Below, piece after piece: positions 20,201 to 29,804 of a DNA stretch of 60,449 nucleotides. The stretch is from NCBI GenBank assembly GCA_018660505.1, contig JABJKE010000021.1, forward strand, positions 1-60,449. The letters are read 5' to 3'. A program made the position numbers and the translations under genes. The stretch's first letter is position 1, and each line of letters begins with the position of its first letter. The notes below the pieces were generated by a model. It was not told the origin of the DNA and made no database searches. It was given only the letters and a program-made list of their open reading frames with translations. Origin of the DNA: Rhodobiaceae bacterium. GTDB lineage: Bacteria > Pseudomonadota > Alphaproteobacteria > RS24.

Positions 20201-21194
20201 CGGGCGAGCCTTTTCTAGAGGACGGGGTTCGAGAGGAAGGGGTTCGAGCGGCAGGCTTATTGCCCGACGGTTTCGAATTTTTACGTTTCGCGCTATGCGC
20301 TTTTATCGGCTCTTGGGTATCGCGGGGCTTTCCGCGCCCTTTGTCGGCGCGCGAGCCCCCTTTGTCGGCGCGCGAGCGCGGTGTCGTTTCGGCTGTGGCA
20401 TCCTCTTGCTTGTCCATCGAAGCGCCGCGCACAGTGCCATCGACAATCGATTGCCAATTCTTGCCCAATTGCTGGCGCAACACACGTCGTGGCACTTCTT
20501 CGACTTTGCCCTCGTCCAATTGACCCAATTGAAACGGCCCAAACGAGAGACGCAAAAGTCGGTTCACTTTCAAATCCAGCGCTTCTAGCACCCGTTTGAT
20601 CTCGCGGTTTTTACCTTCGCGCAGCGCCATAGACAGCCAAACATTGCCGCCTTGCTGGCGCTCCAGTGTGGCGTCGATGGATTTATAATTGACCCCATCA
20701 ATGGTGATGCCGTGTTTGAGCTCTTTTAGCTTGGCCTCATCGGCCTTGCCAAAGGCGCGCACCCGATAGCGGCGCAGCCAACCGGTGCTGGGCAATTCTA
20801 GCAAGCGCTTCATGCCGCCATCATTGGTCAACAGCAGCAAGCCTTCGGTATTAATATCGAGCCGACCCACGGCATTGACCCGTGGCAGACTGGCTGGCAA
20901 TTTTTGAAACACCGTATCGCGGCCTTGCGGGTCGCGCGCCGTGGTCACCAATCCTGCTGGCTTATGATAGCGCCAGAGGCGGGGCGGGTCGGGCTCGGCG
21001 ACGGGCTTGCCATCGACGGTGATTTTGTCTTTCGCGGTGACATTGAAAGCGGGTGTGTCGAGCCGGCGGCCATTCACCGCAATGCGGCCATCGGCCACCA
21101 TGCGCTCGGCATCGCGGCGCGAACACACGCCCGCCCGGGCCAGCACTTTGGCGATACGGTCGCCTTCAAATTGGGAGGTTTTTTCATCACTCAT
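20181..21194 (-). CDS. rluB: 23S rRNA pseudouridine synthase (RsuA/RluB family)
   Basis: Makes a pseudouridine in 23S rRNA (U2605 in E. coli RluB). 337 residues: S4 RNA-binding domain (about 10-55, ARAGVCSRRDAERMV), then the catalytic domain with Asp in NAVGRLDINTEGLLLLTNDG (about 105-124) and GKNREIKRVLEAL near 202. The last 85 residues are a basic, low-complexity tail with repeats (SRADKGG x2, RTPSS x2) encoded by 21- and 15-base tandem repeats. Such tails are common in alphaproteobacterial RluB. Overlaps rsmD. Confidence 0.93.
   Translation of the reverse strand: MSDEKTSQFEGDRIAKVLARAGVCSRRDAERMVADGRIAVNGRRLDTPAFNVTAKDKITVDGKPVAEPDPPRLWRYHKPAGLVTTARDPQGRDTVFQKLPASLPRVNAVGRLDINTEGLLLLTNDGGMKRLLELPSTGWLRRYRVRAFGKADEAKLKELKHGITIDGVNYKSIDATLERQQGGNVWLSMALREGKNREIKRVLEALDLKVNRLLRLSFGPFQLGQLDEGKVEEVPRRVLRQQLGKNWQSIVDGTVRGASMDKQEDATAETTPRSRADKGGSRADKGRGKPRDTQEPIKAHSAKRKNSKPSGNKPAARTPSSRTPSSRKGSPDARGRR
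20223..20376 (-). repeat. Short tandem repeats encoding the RluB tail
   Basis: Two tandem duplications inside the rluB 3' end. The unit CCCTTTGTCGGCGCGCGAG occurs at 20337-20355 and 20358-20376 (period 21). GGGGTTCGAG occurs at 20223-20232 and 20238-20247 (period 15). Both periods are multiples of three, so copy-number change would lengthen or shorten the basic tail without a frameshift. Confidence 0.8.
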
Positions 21195-21262
21195 CCCTCC
21201 CCTGTAGCACGCGCCGCGCCTCGCGTGCTAGTGTCGTTTCAACAAGCGATAGGGGAAGCGCT

Positions 21263-21715
21263 ATGGATTATATGCAATTGGCCATCGAACAAGCCCAAGC
21301 GGCCGCCGAGCAAGGCGAAGTGCCCGTCGGCGCCGTGCTGGTGGGGCCCAATGGCGAGGTTTTGGCAAGCGCCCAAAACCAAATGCGCAGCCAAAACGAC
21401 CCCACGGCACATGCAGAAATGAGCGTCATTCGCGAGGCTTGCGCCAAATTGAGCCAAGAGCGCCTGCTCGAATGCGACCTCTATGTCACCCTTGAGCCCT
21501 GCCCCATGTGCGCTGGCGCCATCGCACACGCCCGCATTCGGCGGCTATATTATGGCGCCAGCGATAGAAAAGGCGGCGCGGTCGACAATGGCGTCGCGCT
21601 TTTTGCCCAAGACACCTGCCATCATGCGCCAGAGGTCATCGGCGGTTTGCGCGAAGCCGAATGTGCGGCCCTTCTGAAAGGTTTTTTTGCCCTGCGGCGA
21701 AATGAACCTGTTTAA
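21263..21715 (+). CDS. tadA: tRNA-specific adenosine deaminase
   Basis: Converts the wobble adenosine of tRNA-Arg(ACG) to inosine. 150 residues from the ATG at 21263, chosen because AGGGGAAG sits 5 bases before it; an open frame runs 70 codons further upstream but that part is antisense to rluB and not family-like. Zinc site HAEM (His-Ala-Glu, about 55-57) with PCPMCAGAIAHARI (about 85-98). Divergent from rluB. Confidence 0.96.
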   Translation: MDYMQLAIEQAQAAAEQGEVPVGAVLVGPNGEVLASAQNQMRSQNDPTAHAEMSVIREACAKLSQERLLECDLYVTLEPCPMCAGAIAHARIRRLYYGASDRKGGAVDNGVALFAQDTCHHAPEVIGGLREAECAALLKGFFALRRNEPV

Positions 21716-21784
21716 AGCATTTTTTTGGTGGCACTGCCTCAGGCTTTATTCTAGGGTTTGCGTTGAAACTTAGGGAGAAGAAAA

Positions 21785-23053
21785 ATGATTTTCGAACACA
21801 ACGACCGCACGAAAGAGCTGATTGCTCGCGTCGAAGGATTTATGGATGCCCATATTTATCCGAATGAAATTACCTATCATCAGCAAATGGACGCTTTCCG
21901 CGCAGACGGAAATCCGTGGCAAGTTGTGCCGATTTTGGAAGAGTTGAAAGACAAAGCCAAAGAAGAAGGCCTGTGGAACCTGTTCCTGCCAGAAAGCGAA
22001 CGCGGTTTTGGCCTCTCCAATGTCGAATATGCCCCGTTGTGCGAAATTATGGGCCGCGTTGGTTTTGCCTCGGAAGTGTTTAACTGCTCCGCGCCAGACA
22101 CCGGCAATATGGAAGTTTTGGAACGCTACGGCAATGACCGCCATAAAGAAGAATATATGGTGCCTTTGCTGAACGGCGAAATTCGCTCGGCGTTCTTGAT
22201 GACCGAACCTGCCGTGGCTTCCTCGGATGCCACCAATATTGAAACCCGCATCGAGCGCGATGGCGACGAATATGTCATCAATGGCACGAAATGGTGGTCT
22301 TCGGGGGTTGGCGATCCACGCTGCAAAATTGCTATCGTGATGGGCAAAACCAATCCAGAAGCGCCGCGTCACCAACAGCAGAGCCAAGTTTTGGTTCCCC
22401 TCGATGCCCCAGGCATTGAAGTGCTGCGGATGCTGCCTGTGTTTGGCTATGATGATGCCCCCCACGGCCATGCCGAAGTGCGCCTCACCAATGTTCGCGT
22501 GCCGGTTGAAAATCTCTTGCTCGGCGAAGGCCGTGGCTTTGAGATTGCCCAAGGACGTCTTGGCCCTGGCCGCATTCACCACTGCATGCGCACCATCGGC
22601 GTTGCCGAACGCGCGCTGGAGAAAATGATTACCCGTCTGATGAGCCGGGTCGCTTTTGGCAAGCGGGTTTCTGAATATAGCATTTGGGAACAACGCATCG
22701 CCGAAGCGCGGACCAACATCGAAATGAGCCGTCTTTTGACCATGAAGGCTGCCTATATGATGGATACGGTTGGCAATAAAGTGGCCAAGAGTGAGATTGC
22801 CCAAATTAAAGTGGCAGGCCCTCGCATTGCGCTGCAAATCATCGACGATGCCATTCAAGCCCATGGTGGCGGCGGCGTGACGACAGACTTCGGTCTGGCG
22901 AAAATGTATGCCGGTATCCGTACCCTGCGCTTGGCCGATGGCCCCGATGAAGTGCACAATCGCACCATCGCGCGTTTGGAAATGAAAAAATACGCCGACC
23001 TGTCGCAAGCCAATGAAGATGGCATGAAGACACTCGACGTCCCGCGTGGCTAA
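21785..23053 (+). CDS. Acyl-CoA dehydrogenase, ACAD10/11-like
   Basis: FAD enzyme oxidising an acyl-CoA at the alpha-beta bond. 422 residues covering the whole fold: N-terminal helices, FAD-binding [19 protein letters not shown] (about 140-158) and [19 protein letters not shown], and C-terminal [18 protein letters not shown] with [16 protein letters not shown] near 377-392. The DGPDEVH form is typical of the ACAD10/11 subgroup, which acts with an APH-type kinase; that kinase is at 18556 here. AGGGAGAA ribosome site. A terminator follows directly. Confidence 0.93.
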   Translation: MIFEHNDRTKELIARVEGFMDAHIYPNEITYHQQMDAFRADGNPWQVVPILEELKDKAKEEGLWNLFLPESERGFGLSNVEYAPLCEIMGRVGFASEVFNCSAPDTGNMEVLERYGNDRHKEEYMVPLLNGEIRSAFLMTEPAVASSDATNIETRIERDGDEYVINGTKWWSSGVGDPRCKIAIVMGKTNPEAPRHQQQSQVLVPLDAPGIEVLRMLPVFGYDDAPHGHAEVRLTNVRVPVENLLLGEGRGFEIAQGRLGPGRIHHCMRTIGVAERALEKMITRLMSRVAFGKRVSEYSIWEQRIAEARTNIEMSRLLTMKAAYMMDTVGNKVAKSEIAQIKVAGPRIALQIIDDAIQAHGGGGVTTDFGLAKMYAGIRTLRLADGPDEVHNRTIARLEMKKYADLSQANEDGMKTLDVPRG

Positions 23054-23079
23054 TTTTCAATAGTCATTTGGATTTCAAG

Positions 23080-23114
23080 AAACCCCGTCGCTTTCCAGCG
23101 GCGGGGTTTTTTTA
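23080..23114 (+). terminator. Intrinsic terminator after the acyl-CoA dehydrogenase gene
   Basis: Stem AAACCCCGTCGC / GCGGCGGGGTTT (12 pairs with one G-U), loop TTTCCA, then a run of seven T. It ends the plus-strand transcript. It touches the stop codon of the convergent mutL (TTA at 23112-23114) and has A residues on the other side, so it may work in both directions. Confidence 0.88.
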
Positions 23115-24941
23115 GCGGCGACCGAACAAGCGTTCGATATCGGCCAGCTTTAATTCCACATAGGTCGGGCGACCATGGTTGCATTGACCCGAATTGGGCG
23201 TGGCTTCCATATCGCGCAACAGCGCGTTCATTTCTTCGCCGTTCAACCGACGCCCCGCCCGCACCGAAGTATGACACGCCAGCGTGCCAGCAATTTCTTC
23301 CAGCCGTTCTTTGAGCGCCAGTCCGGCTCCCAGCTCGGACATTTCTTGCGCCATATCGCGCAACAGGCCCGTGCAATCGGCGCCATAAAGCATGGCAGGC
23401 ACTTCGCGCAATAAGACCGCCACGCGGCCATCACTGCCCGGGCCAAAGCGCTCGATGACAAAGCCCAGCTCGGTTAATTCGGCTGCTCGGCTTAAAATCA
23501 AATCGCCTTCCTCGGGTTCTAATTCGGCCACTTCGGGCACCAGAAGAATTTGCCGCGCAATGCCGCGTTCGGCCATTTGCGTCTTCATCCGCTCATACAC
23601 CAAGCGCTCGTGCGCCGCGTGCTGGTCGACGATGACGAAGCCATCATGGGTTTGCGACAAAATATAAGTCTCGTGCAATTGCGCCCGTGCCAGCCCCAAA
23701 GGCAGATGCGTCGGCACCGGCTCGCCCGCATAGTGCGCTGCCTGCGGTGTGGAAAGCCAGTCGGCGGCCGCTTCGCGTATAGCTTCCCCTTCCCCTTCCC
23801 CTTGCCCCTCCATCGGGGCTTGAAAACGCTGTGCCGTGACGAAACTGCCTTGCGGGTTTGGCTGTCCCGTGCCTATGCCGCCGGGGCGAAACGCCGACAT
23901 GGTCTGCTCGGCCACCGTGGTGGAGGCGCGATGCCCCGCCTCGGCCATACTGGCACGCAAGCCGCCGACAATCATCGAGCGAATAAGCCCGGCATCGCGA
24001 AACCGCACTTCGGTTTTGGCCGGATGCACATTGACGTCCAGCTCGCTCGGGTCCAGCTCGATAAACAGCGCCAAGGCGGGATGACGATTGCCCGCCAGAA
24101 AATCTTGATAGGCCCCGCGCACCGCCCCGTTTAATAATTTGTCACGCACTGGTCGTCCGTTGACCACCAAATATTGCTTCTGCGCGGTCGCGTGATTAAA
24201 CGTCGGCAGACCCGCAAAGCCATATAGGCGCACGCCCTCTCGTGTGGCCAAAACGGGCACCGCATTATCGGCAAAATCGCGCCCTAAAATGGCGCCGAGG
24301 CGTTTCAATTGCGCCGTATCACCCTGCTCTGGCGGATAAGCAAAACTCTTGCGCCCATCGCTGGTTAGGCTGAACCCAATGTGCGGATTGGCCATCGCCA
24401 GACGGCGCAAAATATCGCTAACCGCTGTGGTCTCAGCGCGGTCGGATTTTAAAAATTTCAACCGCGCGGGGGTGGCATAGAATAAATCGCGCACTTCCAC
24501 GCGGGTACCCATTTGACCCGCCGCTGGTTTAACGTGGCCTAGCTTGCCGCCATCCAGGCGAATTTCATGCGCCGTATCCCCCTCGCCCGTGCGGCTGACA
24601 ATCGACAGGTGCGCCACCGCGCCAATGCTCGGAAGAGCCTCGCCGCGAAAGCCAAGACTGGCGATGCGGAACATTTTATCGCCGCCATCGCCCTCGGGTA
24701 ATTTCGACGTCGCATGGCGCTCGACCGCCAGGCTCAATTCATCGGCATCCATGCCGTGGCCATTGTCTTCGATGAGGATAAGTGTCTTGCCGCCCGCGCC
24801 TAAGCTCACGTCAATTTGTGTAGCTTTGGCGTCAATGGCGTTCTCGACCAATTCTTTCACCGCGCTGGCTGGGCGCTCGACCACTTCGCCCGCCGCGATG
24901 CGGTTGATGGTATCTTCGAGTAAGCGACGAATGCGGCTCAT
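23112..24941 (-). CDS. mutL: DNA mismatch repair protein MutL (endonuclease type)
   Basis: Mismatch-repair matchmaker and strand-nicking protein. 609 residues. GHKL ATPase: [15 protein letters not shown] (about 30-44), [11 protein letters not shown], and [16 protein letters not shown]. The C-terminal domain holds the endonuclease motif DQHA-x2-E-x4-E ([12 protein letters not shown]), CHTSVRAG, and [12 protein letters not shown]. That motif fits organisms that lack MutH. The linker carries a GQGEGEGE stretch coded by a CCCCTT repeat (about 23786-23812). The start overlaps the pgi stop by 4 bases (ATGA type). Confidence 0.96.
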   Translation of the reverse strand: MSRIRRLLEDTINRIAAGEVVERPASAVKELVENAIDAKATQIDVSLGAGGKTLILIEDNGHGMDADELSLAVERHATSKLPEGDGGDKMFRIASLGFRGEALPSIGAVAHLSIVSRTGEGDTAHEIRLDGGKLGHVKPAAGQMGTRVEVRDLFYATPARLKFLKSDRAETTAVSDILRRLAMANPHIGFSLTSDGRKSFAYPPEQGDTAQLKRLGAILGRDFADNAVPVLATREGVRLYGFAGLPTFNHATAQKQYLVVNGRPVRDKLLNGAVRGAYQDFLAGNRHPALALFIELDPSELDVNVHPAKTEVRFRDAGLIRSMIVGGLRASMAEAGHRASTTVAEQTMSAFRPGGIGTGQPNPQGSFVTAQRFQAPMEGQGEGEGEAIREAAADWLSTPQAAHYAGEPVPTHLPLGLARAQLHETYILSQTHDGFVIVDQHAAHERLVYERMKTQMAERGIARQILLVPEVAELEPEEGDLILSRAAELTELGFVIERFGPGSDGRVAVLLREVPAMLYGADCTGLLRDMAQEMSELGAGLALKERLEEIAGTLACHTSVRAGRRLNGEEMNALLRDMEATPNSGQCNHGRPTYVELKLADIERLFGRR

Positions 24942-26179
24942 GGCTTACGCTCCCCATTTTGTAAATAATGTTTGGCGCGAATTTTTCCGGCCTCGACGGC
25001 GGGTTGCGAAAACGCATCGACGCCCAATCCATCGGCCGTATAAATCGTCTCGAGTTGTAAATGCATCAGCACTTCACCAAGGCTCTCATCGCCTATCGCG
25101 CCAAGCTCGATATGGCGCACGGGGCGTTTGGCCTCGGCCAGTACATCGAGGGTGGCGCGCGCTTCGGCGTCGACCAAATCGCCCATCGCATGGCCAGCCA
25201 AAGCGGCCAAATCAGGGTCTTGCGAAAAATCATCCGGCACGCCCGCGCCTTGGCCGCGCGTCTCGTGGGTGATGAGCGTGTACAGCTTGTCATCGGGCCC
25301 ATCTAGATAGAGCTGCAATTGCGAGTGCTGATCGACCGGGCCCAGCGCATTGACCGGCACCGAGCCATGGCCGCCTTTGCCCAAGCTCTCGCCCCAAAGC
25401 TGGCGATGCCAAAAGGCCAAACGCTCCAGCGCGTCGGCATAGGGCATCATCACATGGACGTTTCGCCCCGCTTGCATATGCGCCAGATGAAGCGCCGCGC
25501 CTTTTAAGGGCTCAAAATCTTGCGGCGCGCCTTGCAGGCCAGCCATCGCTTTTTGCGCTCCGGCACGCACGGCCTCGGGGTCGCAGCCAGCCCAAATGGC
25601 GGGCAAAAGGCCGACATTGCTGAGCACGGAAAACCGCCCGCCGATATCGCTTTCATGTGGCAGCAGCGGAAACTCATAGGCCCGTGCCAAGCGCCTCAGC
25701 GCATTATCGCCACCGCCCGCAATGCCTGCCAGATGATGCGACGGTTTGGCGCCTGCCGCCTCGAGCGCCAGAAGCGCACCGCCCAATTGCATCATCGTCT
25801 CGGCCGTGCCGCCCGATTTAGAGACCACGAAAAACCGCGTGCTGGCCATATCGCCTTGCAAAATTTTGGCAAAACTTGTGGCGTCGAGATTATCGGCAAA
25901 AATTAAATCCGGGCCGAGGGAACGGCTCTGGGCTTGCGCCAAAACCTGCGCGCCCAAGCTAGAGCCGCCCGTGCCCAGAATGACGATGCGTTGCGCATCT
26001 TGCGCCAAAGCGCGCGCCATCTGGTGCATGGCGGCCACATCGTCTTGCTTTTCGGCCAATGCCATATGCGGCAAGGGTGCTTTTTGATAAGTGCCATGAT
26101 GGGGGGCCAAAGCGGCCAGCGCCGCCTCATAAAGCGGTGTGGTGGTGGCGCATAGCGCAGAAGTCAGGTGCTGGAGCAT
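24938..26179 (-). CDS. pgi: Glucose-6-phosphate isomerase
   Basis: Interconverts glucose-6-phosphate and fructose-6-phosphate. About 413 residues if started at MLQHLTS (26179); in-frame starts at 26218 and 26305 exist but run into the divergent PPIase gene. This is shorter than the about 550-residue E. coli form but has the signatures: [24 protein letters not shown] (phosphate loop), [49 protein letters not shown], and QPAVEAGK with the catalytic-region Lys near the end. Overlaps mutL by 4 bases. Confidence 0.92.
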   Translation of the reverse strand: MLQHLTSALCATTTPLYEAALAALAPHHGTYQKAPLPHMALAEKQDDVAAMHQMARALAQDAQRIVILGTGGSSLGAQVLAQAQSRSLGPDLIFADNLDATSFAKILQGDMASTRFFVVSKSGGTAETMMQLGGALLALEAAGAKPSHHLAGIAGGGDNALRRLARAYEFPLLPHESDIGGRFSVLSNVGLLPAIWAGCDPEAVRAGAQKAMAGLQGAPQDFEPLKGAALHLAHMQAGRNVHVMMPYADALERLAFWHRQLWGESLGKGGHGSVPVNALGPVDQHSQLQLYLDGPDDKLYTLITHETRGQGAGVPDDFSQDPDLAALAGHAMGDLVDAEARATLDVLAEAKRPVRHIELGAIGDESLGEVLMHLQLETIYTADGLGVDAFSQPAVEAGKIRAKHYLQNGERKP

Positions 26180-26322
26180 CGAGGTATACCCGCCATTAAA
26201 ATGCCTTGGAGGCGCCATCTTATCAGCCCTTCGCCCTTTTACCAATGGCCAAGCGCGCGCCCTCAAGAGGGGCCGCACAGGCAAGCCTTGCACTTCGCGC
26301 GCCAATCGCTAAATTGTGCGCC

Positions 26323-27282
26323 ATGACGTCAGGTAAGCAGAGCAAATCACCGCCCGCCCCAAAGGGGACGGACACAGACCCCCAGCCGAGCCAAAAATGG
26401 GCCGAACGGCTTTTGCTGGGCGGCGCTATTTTGGGGCTGTTTATCGCCGTGGTAACCGCCACGCCAAGCGACCGAAAACGCCTATCGCAAGACGGCGCCA
26501 TCGCCAAGGTGAACGAACAGCATATCGACCGCACAGAATTTGCTGGCGCCTATCAAGCTTTGCTCGCCGATAAAAACAAAGCCCCGACGCAGGCCGATAA
26601 AAAACTCGTCCTCGACCGCCTCATCGAAGAAGAACTTTTGGTGCAGCGCGGCCTGGAAATTGGTCTGCTGGAGGGCGATGCCAGCGTGCGCAAAGCCGTG
26701 GCCATGGCGGTGATTGAATTTGTCTTGGCGCAAAAAGGCTCAGACGCGCTCAGCGAAGCCAATTTGCGGCGTTTTTACAATGACCATAAAGCCCGTTTTA
26801 CCCCTGCCAATCGGCTGCAAGTGGCGCGTCTTTTCGTGCCCTATGGCGAGCCGTCCCAATCGGCCGAGATGACCGAAAAGCTGGATGCCATCCGCGATGC
26901 TTTGCGCGGCGGTATGGATTTCAAGCAAGCCGACGAGACCTTCGGGACGCCGATTTTACCCGCCCTACCGCGGGTTATGCTGACGCCTGCGAAAATGACC
27001 GATTATCTGGGGCCCGAGCTAACCCAATCGGCCAGCCGCTTGCCGCAAGGGGCCATTTCCGATGCTTTGGCGGGCCCGACGGGCTGGCATTTTTTGAAAA
27101 TTATCCGCAACCAACCGGGCCAGCCGCCGGCGTTTGAGAGCATCCGCTCGCAAATCGTCGATGCCGTGCGCCATGAACGCGATGATAAAGTGCTGCGCGA
27201 TTATCTCGATTGGTTGCGCGCGCGCGCCGATATTGTGCTGGCCCCCGACGCCCCGCTTGGGCCAGAAGAGCCGCGGGAATGA
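26323..27282 (+). CDS. Membrane-anchored parvulin-like peptidyl-prolyl isomerase
   Basis: SurA/PpiC-like periplasmic folding factor. 319 residues from the ATG at 26323 (MTSGKQSKSPP); an upstream in-frame start at 26206 would overlap pgi. One membrane segment (about 31-50, LLLGGAILGLFIAVV), a SurA-N-like helical region (LDRLIEEELLVQRGLEIGLL), then a parvulin-like domain (about 160-275) ending GPTGWHFLKII. The stop overlaps the next gene (ATGA), so it is coupled to the HupE/UreJ protein; such pairs suggest the isomerase helps mature or assemble that membrane protein (inference). Confidence 0.82.
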   Translation: MTSGKQSKSPPAPKGTDTDPQPSQKWAERLLLGGAILGLFIAVVTATPSDRKRLSQDGAIAKVNEQHIDRTEFAGAYQALLADKNKAPTQADKKLVLDRLIEEELLVQRGLEIGLLEGDASVRKAVAMAVIEFVLAQKGSDALSEANLRRFYNDHKARFTPANRLQVARLFVPYGEPSQSAEMTEKLDAIRDALRGGMDFKQADETFGTPILPALPRVMLTPAKMTDYLGPELTQSASRLPQGAISDALAGPTGWHFLKIIRNQPGQPPAFESIRSQIVDAVRHERDDKVLRDYLDWLRARADIVLAPDAPLGPEEPRE

Positions 27283-28526
27283 CCCGGCGCTTGAAAGCTT
27301 TTCTGTGGCTCGCCGTTTTGGCACTTGGGCTCTCGCCAGCTGGTTTGCAGGCGCATAATAAAAGCCTCAGCTTTTCTAATTTCATTTGGGCGGGCGAGAG
27401 CCTCTCGGTCAGTTTTACCGCGCCAGCGCGCGACGTGACGCTTTTGCCCAATGTGCAAACCAGCGATACTTTAAGTGATGCTTTGGCGGCCCATGTCAGT
27501 CAGTTTTTGCGCCTTAGCCAAATGAACACGCCGTGCAAAATCAGCGTGCCTTTCACCAAAGCCCCCTCGGGGGCTAATTATATTCGAGTGACCGGGCGGT
27601 TTCGTTGTTTTGATGCCAGCGCCGCCATTCGCGTCGAGAACCATGCGTTTTTCAACTTGGCCCGCAGCCATGTGCATTTCGCCCGCTTTGGGCTAGAGGG
27701 CGAGGCTGGCCAAGCCGAGGCCACGGAAATCCTTTTCACCGCCACCCAACGCCAACATTTTATTCGGGCCAATGAGACGGGCACTTTGGTCGATGAGATG
27801 GGCTTTGGCGAGGTGTTTCAAAATTATTTCTGGCTCGGCGTCAGCCATATTTTAACTGGCTATGACCATTTGGCTTTCGTGCTGTGCTTGCTTCTGGTGG
27901 CCCCCACACGTCGGCGCGCGCTGTGGTTGGTAACCGGCTTTACCCTCGGCCATAGCGCCACGCTGGCCATGGCCACTTTGGGCTGGGTGGTGCCCAATAA
28001 TCAGGTGGTCGAGGCGCTCATCGGCGCCTCCATCGCCTTGGTCGCGGCAGAACCCATATTGACCCGATGTAATTTAATGGCCCGCACGGGCATTCTTGCG
28101 GCCGTGGTTTTATTCATCGCCTCGGGCATCAGCCTAGGGAGCGGCAGCGCTTTTCCTTTGGGCGCTTGGGCTGGATTAATGCTGTTTTGTTTGAGCTATG
28201 GATGGCTCATCGACGGCCCTGCCGCCTTGCAACGCTATGCTCCCACGATGACTTTGGCCTTTGGTTTTATTCACGGGTTTGGCTTTGCCGGATTGCTAAC
28301 CGACATCGGCCTGCCGAGCGGGCATTTGGTGGCGGGTCTGTTCAGCTTCAACTTGGGCGTCGAATTTGGCCAATTATTGGTGCTCATCCCAGCCTTTATT
28401 TTCGTGCCAATACTTATCGAAGAGCTTCCCAGCCTGTCGAAATATCGCCTGCGCTGGCGCGATATTGCCGCCAGCGGCCTCACCGCTTTTGGGCTTTATC
28501 TCTTCGTCTCGCGGGCGCTGCTTTAA
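27279..28526 (+). CDS. HupE/UreJ family membrane protein
   Basis: 415 residues from the ATG at 27279, overlapping the PPIase stop by 4 bases. Signal peptide MTRRLKAFLWLAVLALGLSP..QA, a roughly 150-residue extracytoplasmic domain, then a HupE/UreJ_2 membrane domain with seven or so segments: HILTGYDHLAFVLCLLL (about 190), GFTLGHSATLAMATLGWV (about 220) and GFIHGFGFAGLLTDIGLP (about 330). The family is associated with nickel or cobalt handling in hydrogenase/urease operons, but no such enzyme is here, so the substrate is unknown. Ends overlapping the stop of the convergent paiB-like gene. Confidence 0.85.
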   Translation: MTRRLKAFLWLAVLALGLSPAGLQAHNKSLSFSNFIWAGESLSVSFTAPARDVTLLPNVQTSDTLSDALAAHVSQFLRLSQMNTPCKISVPFTKAPSGANYIRVTGRFRCFDASAAIRVENHAFFNLARSHVHFARFGLEGEAGQAEATEILFTATQRQHFIRANETGTLVDEMGFGEVFQNYFWLGVSHILTGYDHLAFVLCLLLVAPTRRRALWLVTGFTLGHSATLAMATLGWVVPNNQVVEALIGASIALVAAEPILTRCNLMARTGILAAVVLFIASGISLGSGSAFPLGAWAGLMLFCLSYGWLIDGPAALQRYAPTMTLAFGFIHGFGFAGLLTDIGLPSGHLVAGLFSFNLGVEFGQLLVLIPAFIFVPILIEELPSLSKYRLRWRDIAASGLTAFGLYLFVSRALL

Positions 28527-29134
28527 TCGTTTTCGGGAAGCCGTGCCATTTCATCGGCAATCGCTTGCGCCAGACTATCGTCTCTTGCCCGCAAATCGTC
28601 TATAATGCGGGCGCGGTCTTCGGCTGATTTATTTTGGCTCAATTTGAACTTGGCCTGCACGGTTTCTATATCGATGACAAAATGACCAATGCCGGCTTTC
28701 AAAGCCGCCTGTTGTTTCAGCGCCAATGCCCGTTGCGGGGCAGCCCCTTCATAGTGAGCGACAAGCTGTGCCAGATTTTCATCTTGGCGCGCGCGCTCGT
28801 GCAATCGCCGCGCCGTGCCATGAACATGCACGGCAACGAAATTCCAAGTCGGCACAGAGGCTACGGCATAGGCTTGTGGCGAAATATAGGCATGGGGGCC
28901 ATGAAACATCGCCAAGGCATTTTGCCCGTCCAACAGCTCGAGCTGCGGATTGGAAGCCGCCAAATGGCCATGCAATTCGCCACCCTTTGCGGCCGCGCCA
29001 AAAAGCAGTAAAGGCACATGGCTGGCACACATGGCCTCGCCATCTCGCGACACAAGGCTGGCGAAACCGTTTTGCTGAATGACCGAGGCGATCGTCTCTG
29101 GGTTGGTGATTTCAAATTGCGGTGGGATATACAT
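28523..29134 (-). CDS. FMN-binding negative regulator, PaiB family
   Basis: 203 residues with the split-barrel FMN-binding fold. PaiB-type signatures: MYIPPQFEITN at the start, MFHGPHAYISPQAY (about 78-92), VPTWNFVAVHVHGTARRL (about 97-114), and KFKLSQNKSAEDR near 165. In Bacillus the family represses protease and sporulation genes, though a role as a flavin enzyme is equally possible. Stands alone; its stop overlaps that of hupE by three bases. Confidence 0.85.
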   Translation of the reverse strand: MYIPPQFEITNPETIASVIQQNGFASLVSRDGEAMCASHVPLLLFGAAAKGGELHGHLAASNPQLELLDGQNALAMFHGPHAYISPQAYAVASVPTWNFVAVHVHGTARRLHERARQDENLAQLVAHYEGAAPQRALALKQQAALKAGIGHFVIDIETVQAKFKLSQNKSAEDRARIIDDLRARDDSLAQAIADEMARLPEND

Positions 29135-29211
29135 GGGGCCGAGCTCTATTTTCTATTTCTCAAAGCCTAACAAACACCGCGCCTCGCAACCAGAGGCAAA
29201 AGGCAGGTCGG

Positions 29212-29715
29212 TTAAACCGACAGAGCCGTCTCGGCAATCACCACGCCGTCTTCATCGGCGTAAATATAATCGCCCGGGCGAATGGTGACGCCAGAAAATT
29301 CTAGCACTTCGTCATAGGTGCCAAGGTCGCGCTTCTCGCTTTTTTTCGGGTGGCTGGCCAAAGCTTTAATGCCCACGGCTTCGGCTTTCAGCTCACCTTG
29401 GTCGCGCACGCAGCCATGGATGAGTATGCCGGCCCAGCCATTGTCCGCCGCTAATTTAGCCAGATTGCCGCCAAACAAAGCGCAATTCATCGAACCGCCG
29501 CCATCGACCACCAACACGCGTCCTTCGCCAGCAGTCTCTACGGCCGCGCGCACTTTGGTATTGTCTTCAAAAGTCAGCAGGGTTTTTGCAGGCCCATGAA
29601 ACCGCAAGCGGCCGCCGAAATCTTGATAGCCCGGAGCCAGATAGCGCAAAGCGCCCTCATGGGCATCGGATAGGTCTGTGGTCATAATATCTTCGGTCAT
29701 AACATCTGAGGTCAT
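29212..29715 (-). CDS. rraA: RraA family protein (RNase E activity regulator / HMG aldolase-like)
   Basis: 167 residues. Core motifs are VDGGGSMNCALFGGNLAKLA, NGWAGILIHGCVRD (Arg and Asp of the aldolase metal site), and PGDYIYADEDGVVIAE. Members include both the RNase E inhibitor and 4-hydroxy-4-methyl-2-oxoglutarate aldolase; sequence alone does not separate them. AAGGAG before the first ATG supports the full N-terminus, which carries three near-repeats MTSDV-MTEDI-MTTDL. Lies downstream of the aceA terminator. Confidence 0.82.
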   Translation of the reverse strand: MTSDVMTEDIMTTDLSDAHEGALRYLAPGYQDFGGRLRFHGPAKTLLTFEDNTKVRAAVETAGEGRVLVVDGGGSMNCALFGGNLAKLAADNGWAGILIHGCVRDQGELKAEAVGIKALASHPKKSEKRDLGTYDEVLEFSGVTIRPGDYIYADEDGVVIAETALSV

Positions 29716-29748
29716 CGTGGCGCTCCTTTACGTTCATAATGATAAACT

Positions 29749-29790
29749 AAAAAGGGCCCGCAAGCACATTTGCCTACGAGCCCTTTTCAA
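29749..29790 (-). terminator. Intrinsic terminator after aceA
   Basis: On the minus strand AAAAGGGC pairs with GCCCTTTT around an imperfect inner stem, followed by T residues. It lies 15-55 bases past the aceA stop and separates it from rraA. Confidence 0.75.
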
Positions 29791-29804
29791 AAAGAATGAC
29801 AAGC

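Noticed and set aside
20223-20376. Repeats in rluB considered as a CRISPR or recombination array
   Set aside because: Only two copies per unit, coding in frame for a basic tail.
21770-23008. 412-codon open frame on the minus strand
   Set aside because: It is the exact antisense of the acyl-CoA dehydrogenase gene, His/Phe-rich, without family motifs or ribosome site.
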